DNA of 43,269 nucleotides from Pseudomonadota bacterium (GCA_029572955.1 JAKPQE010000090.1:1-43269), one strand, 5' to 3'; shown: positions 20,152 to 28,638, numbered from the stretch's first letter. The notes: generated by a model from the letters alone, not told the origin. Numbers and translations: made by a program.

Positions 20152-21417
20152 TCAAATAACGTTGGAATTATACCCTCTACCGTCAATAATATTACCGATT
20201 GCTTCAACAAGCTGTTCGCGAAATTCAAGCTTCTCCTCTTCAGGTGTCAACTCGGTAACAACCCGAGAGACCAATTCATGCTCCACACGTACTTTGTCAC
20301 GCCTCTCACTATTTATGGCAATGAGTCCCATAGCAACTAGGTCCCCCAACGCATTTGCGACGGCCGCATGCTCGATGCCGATGTTTAGGGCTTTCAGAGC
20401 CGTATGTACTTGAGCTATTGATATGCCGCCCAAAAGGAAAACAACAAGACGCAAAACCAAATTCTCTATAGAGCCTAGCGATTGAATTACATTCTCATAA
20501 GATGATGCGGTGATCAGATCTGGTTGACTGCTCTTTCTTTCCGACAAAAACTTGAGCTGAAACCATACGTATTTAAGATTTCCGTCGCTGCGCCGATGAA
20601 TTACTTTAGACAATTGTTCGTGATCAGATCGATCTGGCAGCACGGCACGAACAAGAACAAGAACATCGGATTGCGTGGCGTTGCTCAGATTGAGATCTTC
20701 GATCGACCCGCGTGACTCAATGGGTCTCCAATTGAGCTTACTTCCGGAAGTCACTCTTTCAACAAGAATTAGACGAAATTTTCGACCGCATTTCGTCAAT
20801 TCTCGTTCAATAAATTCTCGAGAAAGGCTGGAAATAAATTGAACATTATCAAGCACAAGCAAGACTGGTTGCTGCTGGGAAAGTTTGACTATGAAGCGCA
20901 AAGACTGAAGGTCATCGCTATCTTTCTGTGTCTTGCCTGGCAGTATCGACGGCAAGAATGCCTTGATAAACGGCCCAACGACAGGAATTTGAGCGGTGAG
21001 GTCACGAGCGACGCCGTAGCCGTAAGTCTTATGCCACGTCGTCGAGTTGGTCCTTGTGCGTCTCCAGCGAGCCGCGGTCTCCTCTGTAACAAACTGAGGA
21101 TGCGACCGGGTTGGGTGCGTGGCGCCCTGCAAGATTTGGTCAATCTTTCTAAAAATTCCCGAGGACTCAAGTTCGGAGGGGGGAGTATCAATATAAATAG
21201 CTAATTTAACTTCGGACCTAGATGCAATACGACACAGAAGGTCGCGCGCAAAGAACGATTTTCCCGTTCCTGATTCGCCAAATATTCGCAGAATACGTGG
21301 TTCAGATGCCGATTTTGCTGTCAGAAAACTAAAGAATTGCTCCATATCTTTTTCGCGAAGCGCGAAAGGCCACGCTTCTTCTGACTGGAATGGGTTTTGC
21401 GTAGCCAGCGCAGGCAT
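20152..21417 (-). CDS. STAND/AAA-like ATPase in AT-rich, probably acquired DNA
   Basis: 421-residue soluble NTPase. Walker A is GESGTGKS (47-54) and Walker B is PVLLVLDN (184-191). After the ATPase core, segments such as SGSKLNW and LSNATQSDVLVLVRAVL resemble the helical and winged-helix parts of STAND/AAA_16 proteins (about 220-420). It has no long C-terminal repeat sensor, so it is shorter than typical STAND signalling proteins and may be a minimal or truncated version. Base composition and codon use differ sharply from all GC-rich neighbours. It lies 18 bases after the tyrosine recombinase gene on the same strand, suggesting a mobile pair. No effector gene follows within the AT-rich patch. 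A defence role is a guess from architecture and context. Confidence 0.75.
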   Translation of the reverse strand: MPALATQNPFQSEEAWPFALREKDMEQFFSFLTAKSASEPRILRIFGESGTGKSFFARDLLCRIASRSEVKLAIYIDTPPSELESSGIFRKIDQILQGATHPTRSHPQFVTEETAARWRRTRTNSTTWHKTYGYGVARDLTAQIPVVGPFIKAFLPSILPGKTQKDSDDLQSLRFIVKLSQQQPVLLVLDNVQFISSLSREFIERELTKCGRKFRLILVERVTSGSKLNWRPIESRGSIEDLNLSNATQSDVLVLVRAVLPDRSDHEQLSKVIHRRSDGNLKYVWFQLKFLSERKSSQPDLITASSYENVIQSLGSIENLVLRLVVFLLGGISIAQVHTALKALNIGIEHAAVANALGDLVAMGLIAINSERRDKVRVEHELVSRVVTELTPEEEKLEFREQLVEAIGNIIDGRGYNSNVI

Positions 21418-21435
21418 CCGTGCGGTAATTCCTAG

Positions 21436-22518
21436 TTATCCGCCAATGACCCTCCTCAAGGTTTCCGCGCCGGTGATGGCCTGTTTCAGGCTCTCGTCGG
21501 TGACGTGGGTGTAGATTTCCGTCGTCGAGATCGAGCGGTGGCCGAGGAGGCGCTGGACGAAGCGGATGTCGACGCCGGCCTCGAGGAGGCTGGTCGCGGC
21601 CGAGTGGCGCAGCATGTGCGGCGTGATGCGGCGCGTGATGCCGGCTTCGACGGCGAGGCGGCGCAGGGCGTGGCGAATAGCGGCGGTCGAAAGCGGCGTC
21701 CCGGTGCGGGTGGCGAGCAGCGGCGCTTGGGCCGAGTGCCGGTCGGCCTGGGCGCCGGAAGCGGCGTGGCGGCTCGTACCGGCGAACGTGTTTGCGGCGG
21801 AGCCATCGGCCGGGCGTGAGTTTGCTCCAGTGGCGGCGGTGCAGGATGTGCCTGAGAGATTGTCGGGGGCCGAAAGGGCGCCGGCGGCGGAGAGGGCGCC
21901 GGCGCCGTCCGGCAGCGGGGTATTCGGGTGCGGCGCCGGTCCGTCGAGATAGGCGGCGAGTTCGGCGACGACCTCGTCGGAGGTGAGGAAGACCTGCCGC
22001 TCGCGATTGCCCTTGCCGCGGACGCGGATCGTGCGACGGTCGAGATCGAGATCGCCACGCCGGAGGGTGGCGAGTTCGCCGACGCGCATCCCCGTCGTGA
22101 AAAGCAGCAGCACGGCGAGGGCGATCGCCGGGCTGGCCGTCGGGCGCTGGCGGAACAGGGCTCGGAGTTCGGCGGCGGTGAGGCAGCGCGGCAGGCGGCG
22201 CGGGAGGCGAATGCAGATTTCCGCCGTGCGGAACGGCGACTGCGCGACGAGGCCGCGGCGCTCGGCCCAGGCAAAGAACGCCCTGAGGCAGGCGAGACGC
22301 CGCTTCACGGTGGCCGGCGCGAGGCCGCGCTCGCCCGCCAGCCACTCGGCATAGGCGGCAAGGGCGTCGGCATTCAGCGGCAGTTCGCGCGCCGTCTCGA
22401 CGCAGTATCGACGGACCTCGGCGATGTCCTGACGATAGGCTTTCAGCGTATTCGCGGAGAGGTTGCGGCCGGTCTGGCAATGGCGCAGAAATGCAACGGC
22501 GGTCGTCGACAGGTCCAT
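21436..22518 (-). CDS. Xer-like tyrosine recombinase with a low-complexity insert
   Basis: 360-residue site-specific recombinase. The N-terminal SAM-like DNA-binding domain spans about 1-95. The catalytic domain shows Arg145 ([17 protein letters not shown]), Lys169 (GKGNRERQV), His301/Arg304 ([15 protein letters not shown]), His327 ([15 protein letters not shown]) and Tyr336, so all active residues are present. The [15 protein letters not shown] form resembles XerC/XerD and integron-type enzymes rather than phage integrases. Residues about 192-266 are an Ala/Ser/Gly/Pro-rich insert between the beta hairpin and the C-terminal helices, absent in standard Xer proteins, which are about 300 residues. 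GC content matches the host, unlike the adjacent ATPase. Probably the enzyme that brought in the neighbouring ATPase; that is inference. Confidence 0.88.
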   Translation of the reverse strand: MDLSTTAVAFLRHCQTGRNLSANTLKAYRQDIAEVRRYCVETARELPLNADALAAYAEWLAGERGLAPATVKRRLACLRAFFAWAERRGLVAQSPFRTAEICIRLPRRLPRCLTAAELRALFRQRPTASPAIALAVLLLFTTGMRVGELATLRRGDLDLDRRTIRVRGKGNRERQVFLTSDEVVAELAAYLDGPAPHPNTPLPDGAGALSAAGALSAPDNLSGTSCTAATGANSRPADGSAANTFAGTSRHAASGAQADRHSAQAPLLATRTGTPLSTAAIRHALRRLAVEAGITRRITPHMLRHSAATSLLEAGVDIRFVQRLLGHRSISTTEIYTHVTDESLKQAITGAETLRRVIGG

Positions 22519-22811
22519 GATGGCGCTCCGGAGAAATTGACTGGCAGGTTTTTGTTTTGTCCGGTCAAACTACTCGGAGTCCCGGCGCCCCGGTTGTTGC
22601 CGGGTACCGTTGCCGCGCGCTGTCCACAGGGCTTTTCGTTGCCGCTTTGCGCGGGCATTCGACGAATACAAGCGACACTAGTTCAGGGCAATCGGTCAAC
22701 CCGCATCGATTGCAGCCGCGCTGTCGTCGGGTCGTCCGCCCCGACGGGGCGATTGCTTCGGCGAAGCTCCGGCGCGGGCCGGGTCGCGGTCCGCGCCGGT
22801 GTTCGTCGGCG

Positions 22812-23582
22812 TCAGCTGCCGGTCTTGTGGCCGGCCTGGCAGGTTTTGAGCTCGGCGGCGAGGGTCGCCATCATCGCGAAATAGAGGTCCTTGCCGGCCG
22901 GCCGGTCGAAGCCCTCCTGGCTCGCCGCGGCCTTCGGGCAGGTCGGCACGGCGAGATTATAGCGCCAGGCGAGATAGAGCACGTCCGACTGCGGCACATG
23001 CAGCGGCACGCCGGGCGTCGCCTCGAGGGTCTGGCGCAGGCTCGCCTCGCTCTCGGCGATCTTCTTCTTCAAGGCGATCTCGTTGTCGAGGATGCGGTCC
23101 ATCTCCTCCGGATAGATCCGGGCAAGGTTCGGCGCGATGCGGGCGACCGCCATCTTCGCGAGCTTCGGGTCGAGCCAGAAGCGCATGTCATGGGCCGCGA
23201 GCGGCCGGTCCTCGGTCGCCGGGTCGGGCATGCTGAAGAGCGGCAGGGTCGAGGAGACCGTGAGGCCTTTCAGCGTCGTATTCGGGTCGATCGAGCGGAG
23301 CCTGGCGAGCGCCGGCTCGTATTCGGCGCCGACCCAGACGACCATTTCGGCGGCATCGACGCGGGCGCGGTCGGCCGGCGAGAGCTCGTCGACGGCGAGT
23401 GCATCGCGGCTTGCAAAGAGAAGGCCCGGCTCGTCGACGCCCTCGAGCAGCAGCGCGACGATCGAATGGATCGCCGGCGTGCTGACGAGCACCTTGTCGG
23501 AGGCGTCGGCCGGTGTGACGGGCAGGGCGGAGAGAAAGGCGAGGCCGAGGAGGCTCGCGAGTTTCGAAATTGCGGATTTCAT
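22812..23582 (-). CDS. degenerate ZnuA/TroA-like metal-binding periplasmic protein
   Basis: 256 residues with a Sec signal (LLGLAFLSALPVTPADA, cut near residue 27). The fold signature of cluster-9 metal-binding proteins is visible: STPAIHSIVALLLEGV (His39 equals the first zinc ligand), AEMVVWVGAEYEPAL and DMRFWLDP. In ZnuA the last motif is D-M-H-x-W-L with a liganding His; here that position is Arg134, although His131 is close. The third His and final Asp/His ligand positions are not evident. No permease or ATPase gene is adjacent, so it is not a normal ABC importer component. Downstream of a DUF2946-like Cys protein by 51 bases on the same strand. Probably metal-related but altered; function uncertain. 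Confidence 0.75.
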   Translation of the reverse strand: MKSAISKLASLLGLAFLSALPVTPADASDKVLVSTPAIHSIVALLLEGVDEPGLLFASRDALAVDELSPADRARVDAAEMVVWVGAEYEPALARLRSIDPNTTLKGLTVSSTLPLFSMPDPATEDRPLAAHDMRFWLDPKLAKMAVARIAPNLARIYPEEMDRILDNEIALKKKIAESEASLRQTLEATPGVPLHVPQSDVLYLAWRYNLAVPTCPKAAASQEGFDRPAGKDLYFAMMATLAAELKTCQAGHKTGS

Positions 23583-23633
23583 GACGTGGTGTCCCCAGGG
23601 GCGCCGAAGTGCCGTCGGCGCCCGGGCGGGCGG

Positions 23634-24104
23634 TCAGACGAACTTCGGCATTTCGGTTTCGGTCAAAGAACTGCCGGGGGACGGGCGCGGCGGGGCGCGG
23701 GCGTGGCGCTCGCCGGGGCGGGCCGTTGCGCGGACGAGGTCGGCGGCGGGGCCGCCGGCGATGTCGATGGCGGTGACGGCGATCGGCAGGATGTCCGCCG
23801 CCGTCGGCGCCGCCATCGCGCCGGTGACGCAGGAGGTGCCGCAGACGACGCAGCTTGCGGCGTTGCGGCTACCGTCCGGGCTTGGCTGCCCGGAGCCGGG
23901 CGCGATGTCGACGAGGCCTTCGGCGGTGCAGATCTGCAGGAAGCCGAGGGGCGTGCCGTCGCCGCCGCCGCGGGCGGCCGAGACGGCGAGGGCGGAGGCG
24001 TGCTCGGCGGCAAACAGCAGTTGCATGGCCATGGCCAGAAGGCCAAGCCACAAAGGCACCCTGCCGGTGCGAAACCAGGCGACCCCTCGTTCGGCGCGTT
24101 CCAT
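23634..24104 (-). CDS. DUF2946-like exported Cys-motif protein
   Basis: 156 residues with an N-terminal membrane or signal segment (VPLWLGLLAMAMQLLFAAEHASA, about 16-38). A cluster C-V-V-C-G-T-S-C (Cys85, Cys88, Cys92) and an earlier Cys59 in LQICTAEG resemble DUF2946 proteins, a poorly studied group often found with copper or other metal handling genes. It is followed after 51 bases by the ZnuA-like protein on the same strand, which supports a shared metal role. The Pro-rich C-terminus looks disordered. Family membership is by motif and context, not a search. Confidence 0.6.
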   Translation of the reverse strand: MERAERGVAWFRTGRVPLWLGLLAMAMQLLFAAEHASALAVSAARGGGDGTPLGFLQICTAEGLVDIAPGSGQPSPDGSRNAASCVVCGTSCVTGAMAAPTAADILPIAVTAIDIAGGPAADLVRATARPGERHARAPPRPSPGSSLTETEMPKFV

Positions 24105-24317
24105 GACGCAGCTGATTCCCTCTCTCAGCCAGTCAATCGCGAAAGTTGATCAGTAGACGGCCGCCCCGGCAAGAGCCAATGGCGCATTTGGAAGCTGAAG
24201 GTGCTTTCCCCCGGTTGGTCGGCGTTCCAGGGCGCCGCTCGCGGAACCGGTCGCTCGCTGTGAGCTATGCGTGCTGCCACACGGCTCACCCGCAAGGCGG
24301 ATATTTTCCATTGCGTT

Positions 24318-24323
24318 TATAAT
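24318..24323 (+). promoter_or_regulatory. possible -10 element before the three-gene membrane cassette
   Basis: A perfect TATAAT in an AT-rich stretch, about 70 bases before the first cassette gene. No matching -35 hexamer stands 16-18 bases upstream, so the assignment is tentative. Confidence 0.3.
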
Positions 24324-24393
24324 CGATAGTTGTAATGATGCACAAAGCAACCGCTAATAAACGTGGTGCGTGTGCGGGGTTGTGGGGCAAGCC

Positions 24394-25629
24394 ATGGCAA
24401 GAAATTGGAAACACCGGTCCACCGAACATGTGTTTTCAAGAAACATTCTCTATGTGTTGGTTTTTCTCTATTTTCTGCTATTTTTCTCAGCGGTAATTTT
24501 TGGTTGGTATGAATTCCTGAAGAATGCAATGGCAGGATTTGATTTTGCATATCATGCTTTTGTGATTTTTATTGTTGTATTTCTTGTTTGGGTATTCTCA
24601 CGTCATGCCGGAAAAGGGATTTTCTATTGGTGGGGCGGGGAAAGAAATGTCCTATCGTTGCCGCTGATGTCGATGCTCTTGCTTTTCGGGGTCAGTGCCA
24701 TCGGGGTAATCAATGCATATCTGAGGTTCGTCGAAGCTCCGCAGATCATGCGCCAGGAGATCGACGACAGCCTAAATGCCGTCGCGGATTTCCGAACGAG
24801 GGCCACCGCGACGCTGCGCGATCCGGAAATCGAGCAGTTGGAGGCATTCGTCCGAATGAAGAAAGCGGCACTTGTCAGTGAAATCAACAACGCTAACGGA
24901 GGGCGATGGTGCGGTGTCGGCCCTGGCGCGTTGGCGATTCTGGCGGAAGTCAGGCGAGTCCTCCCGGATGTTGTCGAATTGCGGGGCTCGAAAAAGCAGC
25001 ATGACTGCAGTGCGGTCGATGATCTCCGCCGCATTGCGACGGCATATGAAAACCTCATCGATCAGGCCCTTCAGAGTCATCCATCCTACCTGAGTTCGAA
25101 CATCGCGATGAAACGCAGCGTCATCGGGAGAATCGATTCCGAGACGCGGGATCTGGAGGGAGGGCTGAAAGATAAGGCGGCGGAGATCGGCGGGTATTCT
25201 GACTTCTATGACAATTATCAGGTGTATCTCGGCGCTCTATCGTTTCTCCGTGACGTCGAGGGGCGTTATTCGGCGCTCTATCGGCAGGTGCGCAGTCTCA
25301 CCGGCGAGGAGGTTGCAGGCGCACCTCAGACGCTGAAATTCGAGCGGACAAGGCAGCTGTCGAACCTGGGAAGCGTCTTTCAGTCGTTGGTAACCCAACT
25401 CTGGCTGGGGACGAACAGGTGGCGCCTTGTCCTGTTCTCCATCATCGCTTTGGCCTTCGACAGCGCGACCGCCGTCGGTATGGCCTTGGCGTTCGATGCA
25501 GGCTACCGCCGCTCTCTGCGTCGCAGATCACCGAGTTGTTTCCGTATTGGCGGCGCAGATGTGAACTGTCTGCTGCCAGCGTTGGACTTTGTGGTCGGTG
25601 ATCCGAGTGCCCGGGCAGCCGAGGAGTGA
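24394..25629 (+). CDS. cassette protein A: polytopic membrane protein with large periplasmic-type domain
   Basis: 411 residues, unrecognised. Three N-terminal membrane helices (about 18-38, 52-70, 88-110), then a roughly 230-residue mostly helical soluble region (about 112-340), then a fourth helix (about 343-366) and a short basic tail. Positive residues suggest the N-terminus and tail are cytoplasmic, putting the large region outside; it contains Cys173 and Cys205, which could form a disulphide. ATG 24394 (MARNWK) is preferred; an in-frame GTG at 24370 adds eight residues, and neither has a strong ribosome site. The first 300 bases are strikingly AT-rich. The GTPase-like gene starts 21 bases after its stop, so it heads a three-gene operon. 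Confidence 0.75.
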   Translation: MARNWKHRSTEHVFSRNILYVLVFLYFLLFFSAVIFGWYEFLKNAMAGFDFAYHAFVIFIVVFLVWVFSRHAGKGIFYWWGGERNVLSLPLMSMLLLFGVSAIGVINAYLRFVEAPQIMRQEIDDSLNAVADFRTRATATLRDPEIEQLEAFVRMKKAALVSEINNANGGRWCGVGPGALAILAEVRRVLPDVVELRGSKKQHDCSAVDDLRRIATAYENLIDQALQSHPSYLSSNIAMKRSVIGRIDSETRDLEGGLKDKAAEIGGYSDFYDNYQVYLGALSFLRDVEGRYSALYRQVRSLTGEEVAGAPQTLKFERTRQLSNLGSVFQSLVTQLWLGTNRWRLVLFSIIALAFDSATAVGMALAFDAGYRRSLRRRSPSCFRIGGADVNCLLPALDFVVGDPSARAAEE

Positions 25630-25650
25630 CTTGGAGATGAGGACGCAGCG

Positions 25651-26790
25651 ATGAATGACGTTAACGCAAGCCAGATGCGCGACGATGTTGGCGACTTCCT
25701 GCGGACACCGTTTCCCGGAATCACACTCGGCAGCGAAAACCCTGTACCGCCGTCATTCGACCAGGACTCGCTGCGCCAATTTGTCAAACATCTCAACGAA
25801 AAGAGTGTTCATCCCGTCCTCGTGTTCGGCACTGGTGGTTCCGGCAAGACGATGATGCTGCATTCGCTGATCGCCTATGCCAGGGCGGAACCTGATGCCC
25901 ACTTGCATGTGTCGCTCGGGGAGCCCGTGTTCCCGAAGTCGTTTCGCGATCATGGGCAGCGCTACCTCGAAGCGCAGAAATTCTTCAATCAAGAGAATGT
26001 TGCCTTCATTTCGAAACGAGAAATCCCACGGTTCTCCAACCGAAACACCCCGTTCTTTATTCCGATCGAAGCCGTAGCCGGCGAGCGCCAAGTGACGTTC
26101 GCGTTCCTTGAAGGCAGCGGCGATTGGTATCATCGCGGCGAAGACGCTGCCGAGTACCAGGACTTCAAGGCGGAGATCGCATCCATTCTGGAGCTTTTCC
26201 AGAGCGGGTTGTCCGTGATTTTCGTGGCCCCAGTCATGTCGAACGACATCTATCCGGGGGAGGTCGGCGATGTCAGTTTCAGCAGCGAGTGCATGGGGGC
26301 GGTAATCGAGCAGTATGGCCGCTTGCGCTTCGGGAAGGCTCGGGATCGTGCCTTGCTTCTCCTGTCGAAGTGGGACCAGTTCGTCGATCCGGCCGCAGAT
26401 CTGGCGGAGTTTGCATCGCCGGGACCGGATACGCTCATGGCAAGACTGGCGGAGCTTCAGTTCGTGTGGCCAGCGTTCGCCGGGCTGAAGGGGCTGGAAC
26501 CCGGCGCGAGATCATTGACACCTTATGCAGCCGCCTACGTCCGGGAGGGAGGCATGCAGGACCTGTCGCGCTACAAGAAGTATTTCGACCGATACAACCG
26601 AGGACTCTGGAATTGGTTGTTCGAGGGCGCGCGGTCGAATGGCTGTTTGAAGGGCGGCAAGGGCACCGACGGGCCACTCTATCCGGACGTGGCACTGACG
26701 ACTCCTAAGGCGTCGTTGGATCTGAGTGGCCTGCTTGGAACCTTCGCCAACGTGTCGGATTCTGATTTTCCAGTCGAAACAGTAGAATAG
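25651..26790 (+). CDS. cassette protein B: GTPase-like P-loop protein
   Basis: 379-residue soluble protein. Walker A (G1) is GTGGSGKT (60-67) after a hydrophobic strand HPVLVF. A strand with FAFLEGSGDW (150-159) stands where GTPases carry the G3 region, and LLLLSKWDQF (235-244) resembles the G4 base-recognition motif N/TKxD with Ser in first place. These point to a divergent TRAFAC-type GTPase rather than an AAA+ ATPase. C-terminal third is helical without known motif. A GAGGACG ribosome site precedes the ATG. It is flanked closely by membrane proteins A and C. Similar GTPase genes occur in multi-gene bacterial conflict systems described by comparative genomics, but homology to a specific one cannot be shown here. 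Confidence 0.75.
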   Translation: MNDVNASQMRDDVGDFLRTPFPGITLGSENPVPPSFDQDSLRQFVKHLNEKSVHPVLVFGTGGSGKTMMLHSLIAYARAEPDAHLHVSLGEPVFPKSFRDHGQRYLEAQKFFNQENVAFISKREIPRFSNRNTPFFIPIEAVAGERQVTFAFLEGSGDWYHRGEDAAEYQDFKAEIASILELFQSGLSVIFVAPVMSNDIYPGEVGDVSFSSECMGAVIEQYGRLRFGKARDRALLLLSKWDQFVDPAADLAEFASPGPDTLMARLAELQFVWPAFAGLKGLEPGARSLTPYAAAYVREGGMQDLSRYKKYFDRYNRGLWNWLFEGARSNGCLKGGKGTDGPLYPDVALTTPKASLDLSGLLGTFANVSDSDFPVETVE

Positions 26791-26801
26791 CGTGACCGGC
26801 A

Positions 26802-28289
26802 TTGGACATTCTGATCTGCGACACCCTCAACGGCCACAAGGCCCGCTTCGTCACTGACAACGATTGTCCATCTGGCATGCGGGACTACTTCCTCGGGCAT
26901 GCAATGCTGGATAGTAGCGATTTCGCCTTCGATCGGGAGGAGGGCTCGGTCTTTGTCGTCTATCGGGTCAAGGCCGGCCAGTCGGTATACACGTGGGTTA
27001 GCTTCTACTGCTCGATGCCGAGCAACATGAGTGCGCGCCGTGGCGGGTATTTCGGTGTCGCCGCAATCCTCAACGGCACCTCGGCCGAGGGACGCCTGTC
27101 GACTGTTTTGTCACGGATGGCGACCTCGATGTTCGACGTCCTGCGCAATGCCGATGCCCATCGATGGACGGTCGATGTCTCAGCTGTCCGGAGCGCATGG
27201 GAACCCGAGCGTTTGCTGGATGAGGCATACGGATGCGAGTTCGAGTTCCGAGCAACAGGCGGAATCTCGTTCGATGGCAACGGTCAACGGATCTACTGCC
27301 TTTGCCGGCATTCGGGGATCGGCAGTGCCGACGATATTCTGACCCGCCTTCTCGACAATCGCCGGTATGCCATATTCGGACGGGCCGTGCTCTCGAGCGA
27401 TCAGCGTCTGTTTGGCACTCTTCGGAAGCTGCCGAAGGTGAGCGGTCAGGTCTTGGATTTCGTGACGAACGGCGCTTCCGAGATTGAAGATGCGCTATCG
27501 GAGGTGGTGGCGTCCCCGATGCGGCAAGGCACGGCGCTCGAACCGATACGCCCGGATGCGATGATGCAGATCAACAGGCAATACGAAGAACTGACAAGGT
27601 ATATCGCAACGGTCGATCGAAAGATCGAGCAGATCGGCAGACAGTACGAAAGACTGATGGCTGCCAATGAATGGCGGGGAGGGACAGACAACGATTACGC
27701 CTTCGATCGGCTGGACGTCGGGCAAGACAAAGGTAGCAAAGCTCGGGGTCTTGGCCCGAGGAGCTGGTTCGCAGGCTGGGTCGCCCGACTGGTACACTAC
27801 GGTCCTGTCGCAGCCTTTGGTGTTCTGTTGGCGGCCGTCTTCGTCATTGTGTGGCCGCTGCTGGACAACCCAGGTAATCTGGGGACCCGTCGCAATACGC
27901 CGGGGGCGACTCCTGATGCCTTGACCGGCGGCCCATTTCCCGAACCGAACTACCGCTCGCCTTTCAGGGATGTGATCGTAGAGCAATTGTCGAGCGAGGG
28001 AATGAAGGGTTCCGTTGCCGGTGCAAATGGCGTCGGCGATGCCGCATTGCCTGGTGATCCACAGGGAGCCGCGATCGCGTGTGACGATCCCGATACGCAG
28101 CTTTTCGTCAGTTCCAAGCTCAGCGTCATGATGCACGATATTGACGTTTTCTTCGAGGATGGGAACCTCAAGAACCTATACATGCGGATGGGTTTCGAAC
28201 TGATCGACGTCTACGAGTTCGGCAGGCAGTGCTATGGGATCAACGCTCCCGTCGTGCAGCCGCCGGCGCGGCCTGGGCGAGCGCATTGA
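26802..28289 (+). CDS. cassette protein C: single-span protein with cytoplasmic domain, coiled coil and periplasmic domain
   Basis: 495 residues, unrecognised. Residues 1-250 form a soluble domain with blocks FVVYRVKAGQ, SARRGGYFGVAAIL (78-90) and a Cys pair in IYCLCRH (165-170). A likely coiled coil covers about 255-290 (YEELTRYIATVDRKIEQIGRQYERL region, positions 261-285). One membrane helix lies at about 335-354 (PVAAFGVLLAAVFVIVWPLL), after which the rest (355-495) should be periplasmic and holds Cys427 and Cys477. The start is TTG at 26802: a stop at 26793-26795 closes the frame just upstream and the next ATG is about 75 bases in. The gap to gene B is only 11 bases. Probably receives or transmits a signal across the membrane with A and B. 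Confidence 0.7.
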   Translation: MDILICDTLNGHKARFVTDNDCPSGMRDYFLGHAMLDSSDFAFDREEGSVFVVYRVKAGQSVYTWVSFYCSMPSNMSARRGGYFGVAAILNGTSAEGRLSTVLSRMATSMFDVLRNADAHRWTVDVSAVRSAWEPERLLDEAYGCEFEFRATGGISFDGNGQRIYCLCRHSGIGSADDILTRLLDNRRYAIFGRAVLSSDQRLFGTLRKLPKVSGQVLDFVTNGASEIEDALSEVVASPMRQGTALEPIRPDAMMQINRQYEELTRYIATVDRKIEQIGRQYERLMAANEWRGGTDNDYAFDRLDVGQDKGSKARGLGPRSWFAGWVARLVHYGPVAAFGVLLAAVFVIVWPLLDNPGNLGTRRNTPGATPDALTGGPFPEPNYRSPFRDVIVEQLSSEGMKGSVAGANGVGDAALPGDPQGAAIACDDPDTQLFVSSKLSVMMHDIDVFFEDGNLKNLYMRMGFELIDVYEFGRQCYGINAPVVQPPARPGRAH

Positions 28290-28638
28290 TGGCAACGAGT
28301 CACTCTGTCGTCGTTCGGATTTCCCGTTTCTGGCCGGCTAGCGCTGAGGCCGTGTTGCCCCGTCGATTCACCTTCAGGCGGTCCCGTTCCACGCAGAATT
28401 GAACCATCCCACTTGTCACTGGCTGGCCGAGGGCTTCCAAGTCTCTGACTTGTCGTGCCGGCGAAAGGCCAACCAGTGGCCGCTTCGACTGGGAGCGGTC
28501 TTGACCATGGGGCCGCGAAACACCGCAGTGGTGCACGTCGTTCCACGCTCATCGCGACGTGGGTCATTGCGTCGGAGCACTCCTCGACGAAGGGTACTGG
28601 TCCAGCCAGTCAAGTGTGCCCGAGCGGCACCGCCTTCC
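28290..28638. other. 349-base gene-free stretch between the cassette and the second caspase
   Basis: Separates the rightward cassette from the leftward-transcribed caspase gene (convergent ends). A 78-codon frame on the minus strand matches nothing I know and lacks a ribosome site. The notable content is a nested inverted repeat at 28417-28478, listed separately. No clear intrinsic terminator with a T-run was found for either flanking gene. Confidence 0.5.
28417..28478. repeat. nested inverted repeat (stem-loop within a stem-loop)
   Basis: Outer arms CACTGGCTGGCC (28417-28428) and GGCCAACCAGTG (28467-28478) pair at 11 of 12 positions. Inside, CAAGTC (28438-28443) and GACTTG (28447-28452) form a 6-bp hairpin with a TCT loop. 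It could be a recombination end, a structured RNA or a terminator relic; no family recognised. Confidence 0.55.

Noticed and set aside
28417-28478. Integron attC site
   Set aside because: The arms form nested hairpins, but the conserved RYYYAAC and GTTRRRY core sites are not present in the required positions.
28300-28536. A 78-codon minus-strand frame as a transposase or resolvase remnant
   Set aside because: No catalytic motif or recognisable transposase segment; the stretch is better explained by the palindromes it contains.
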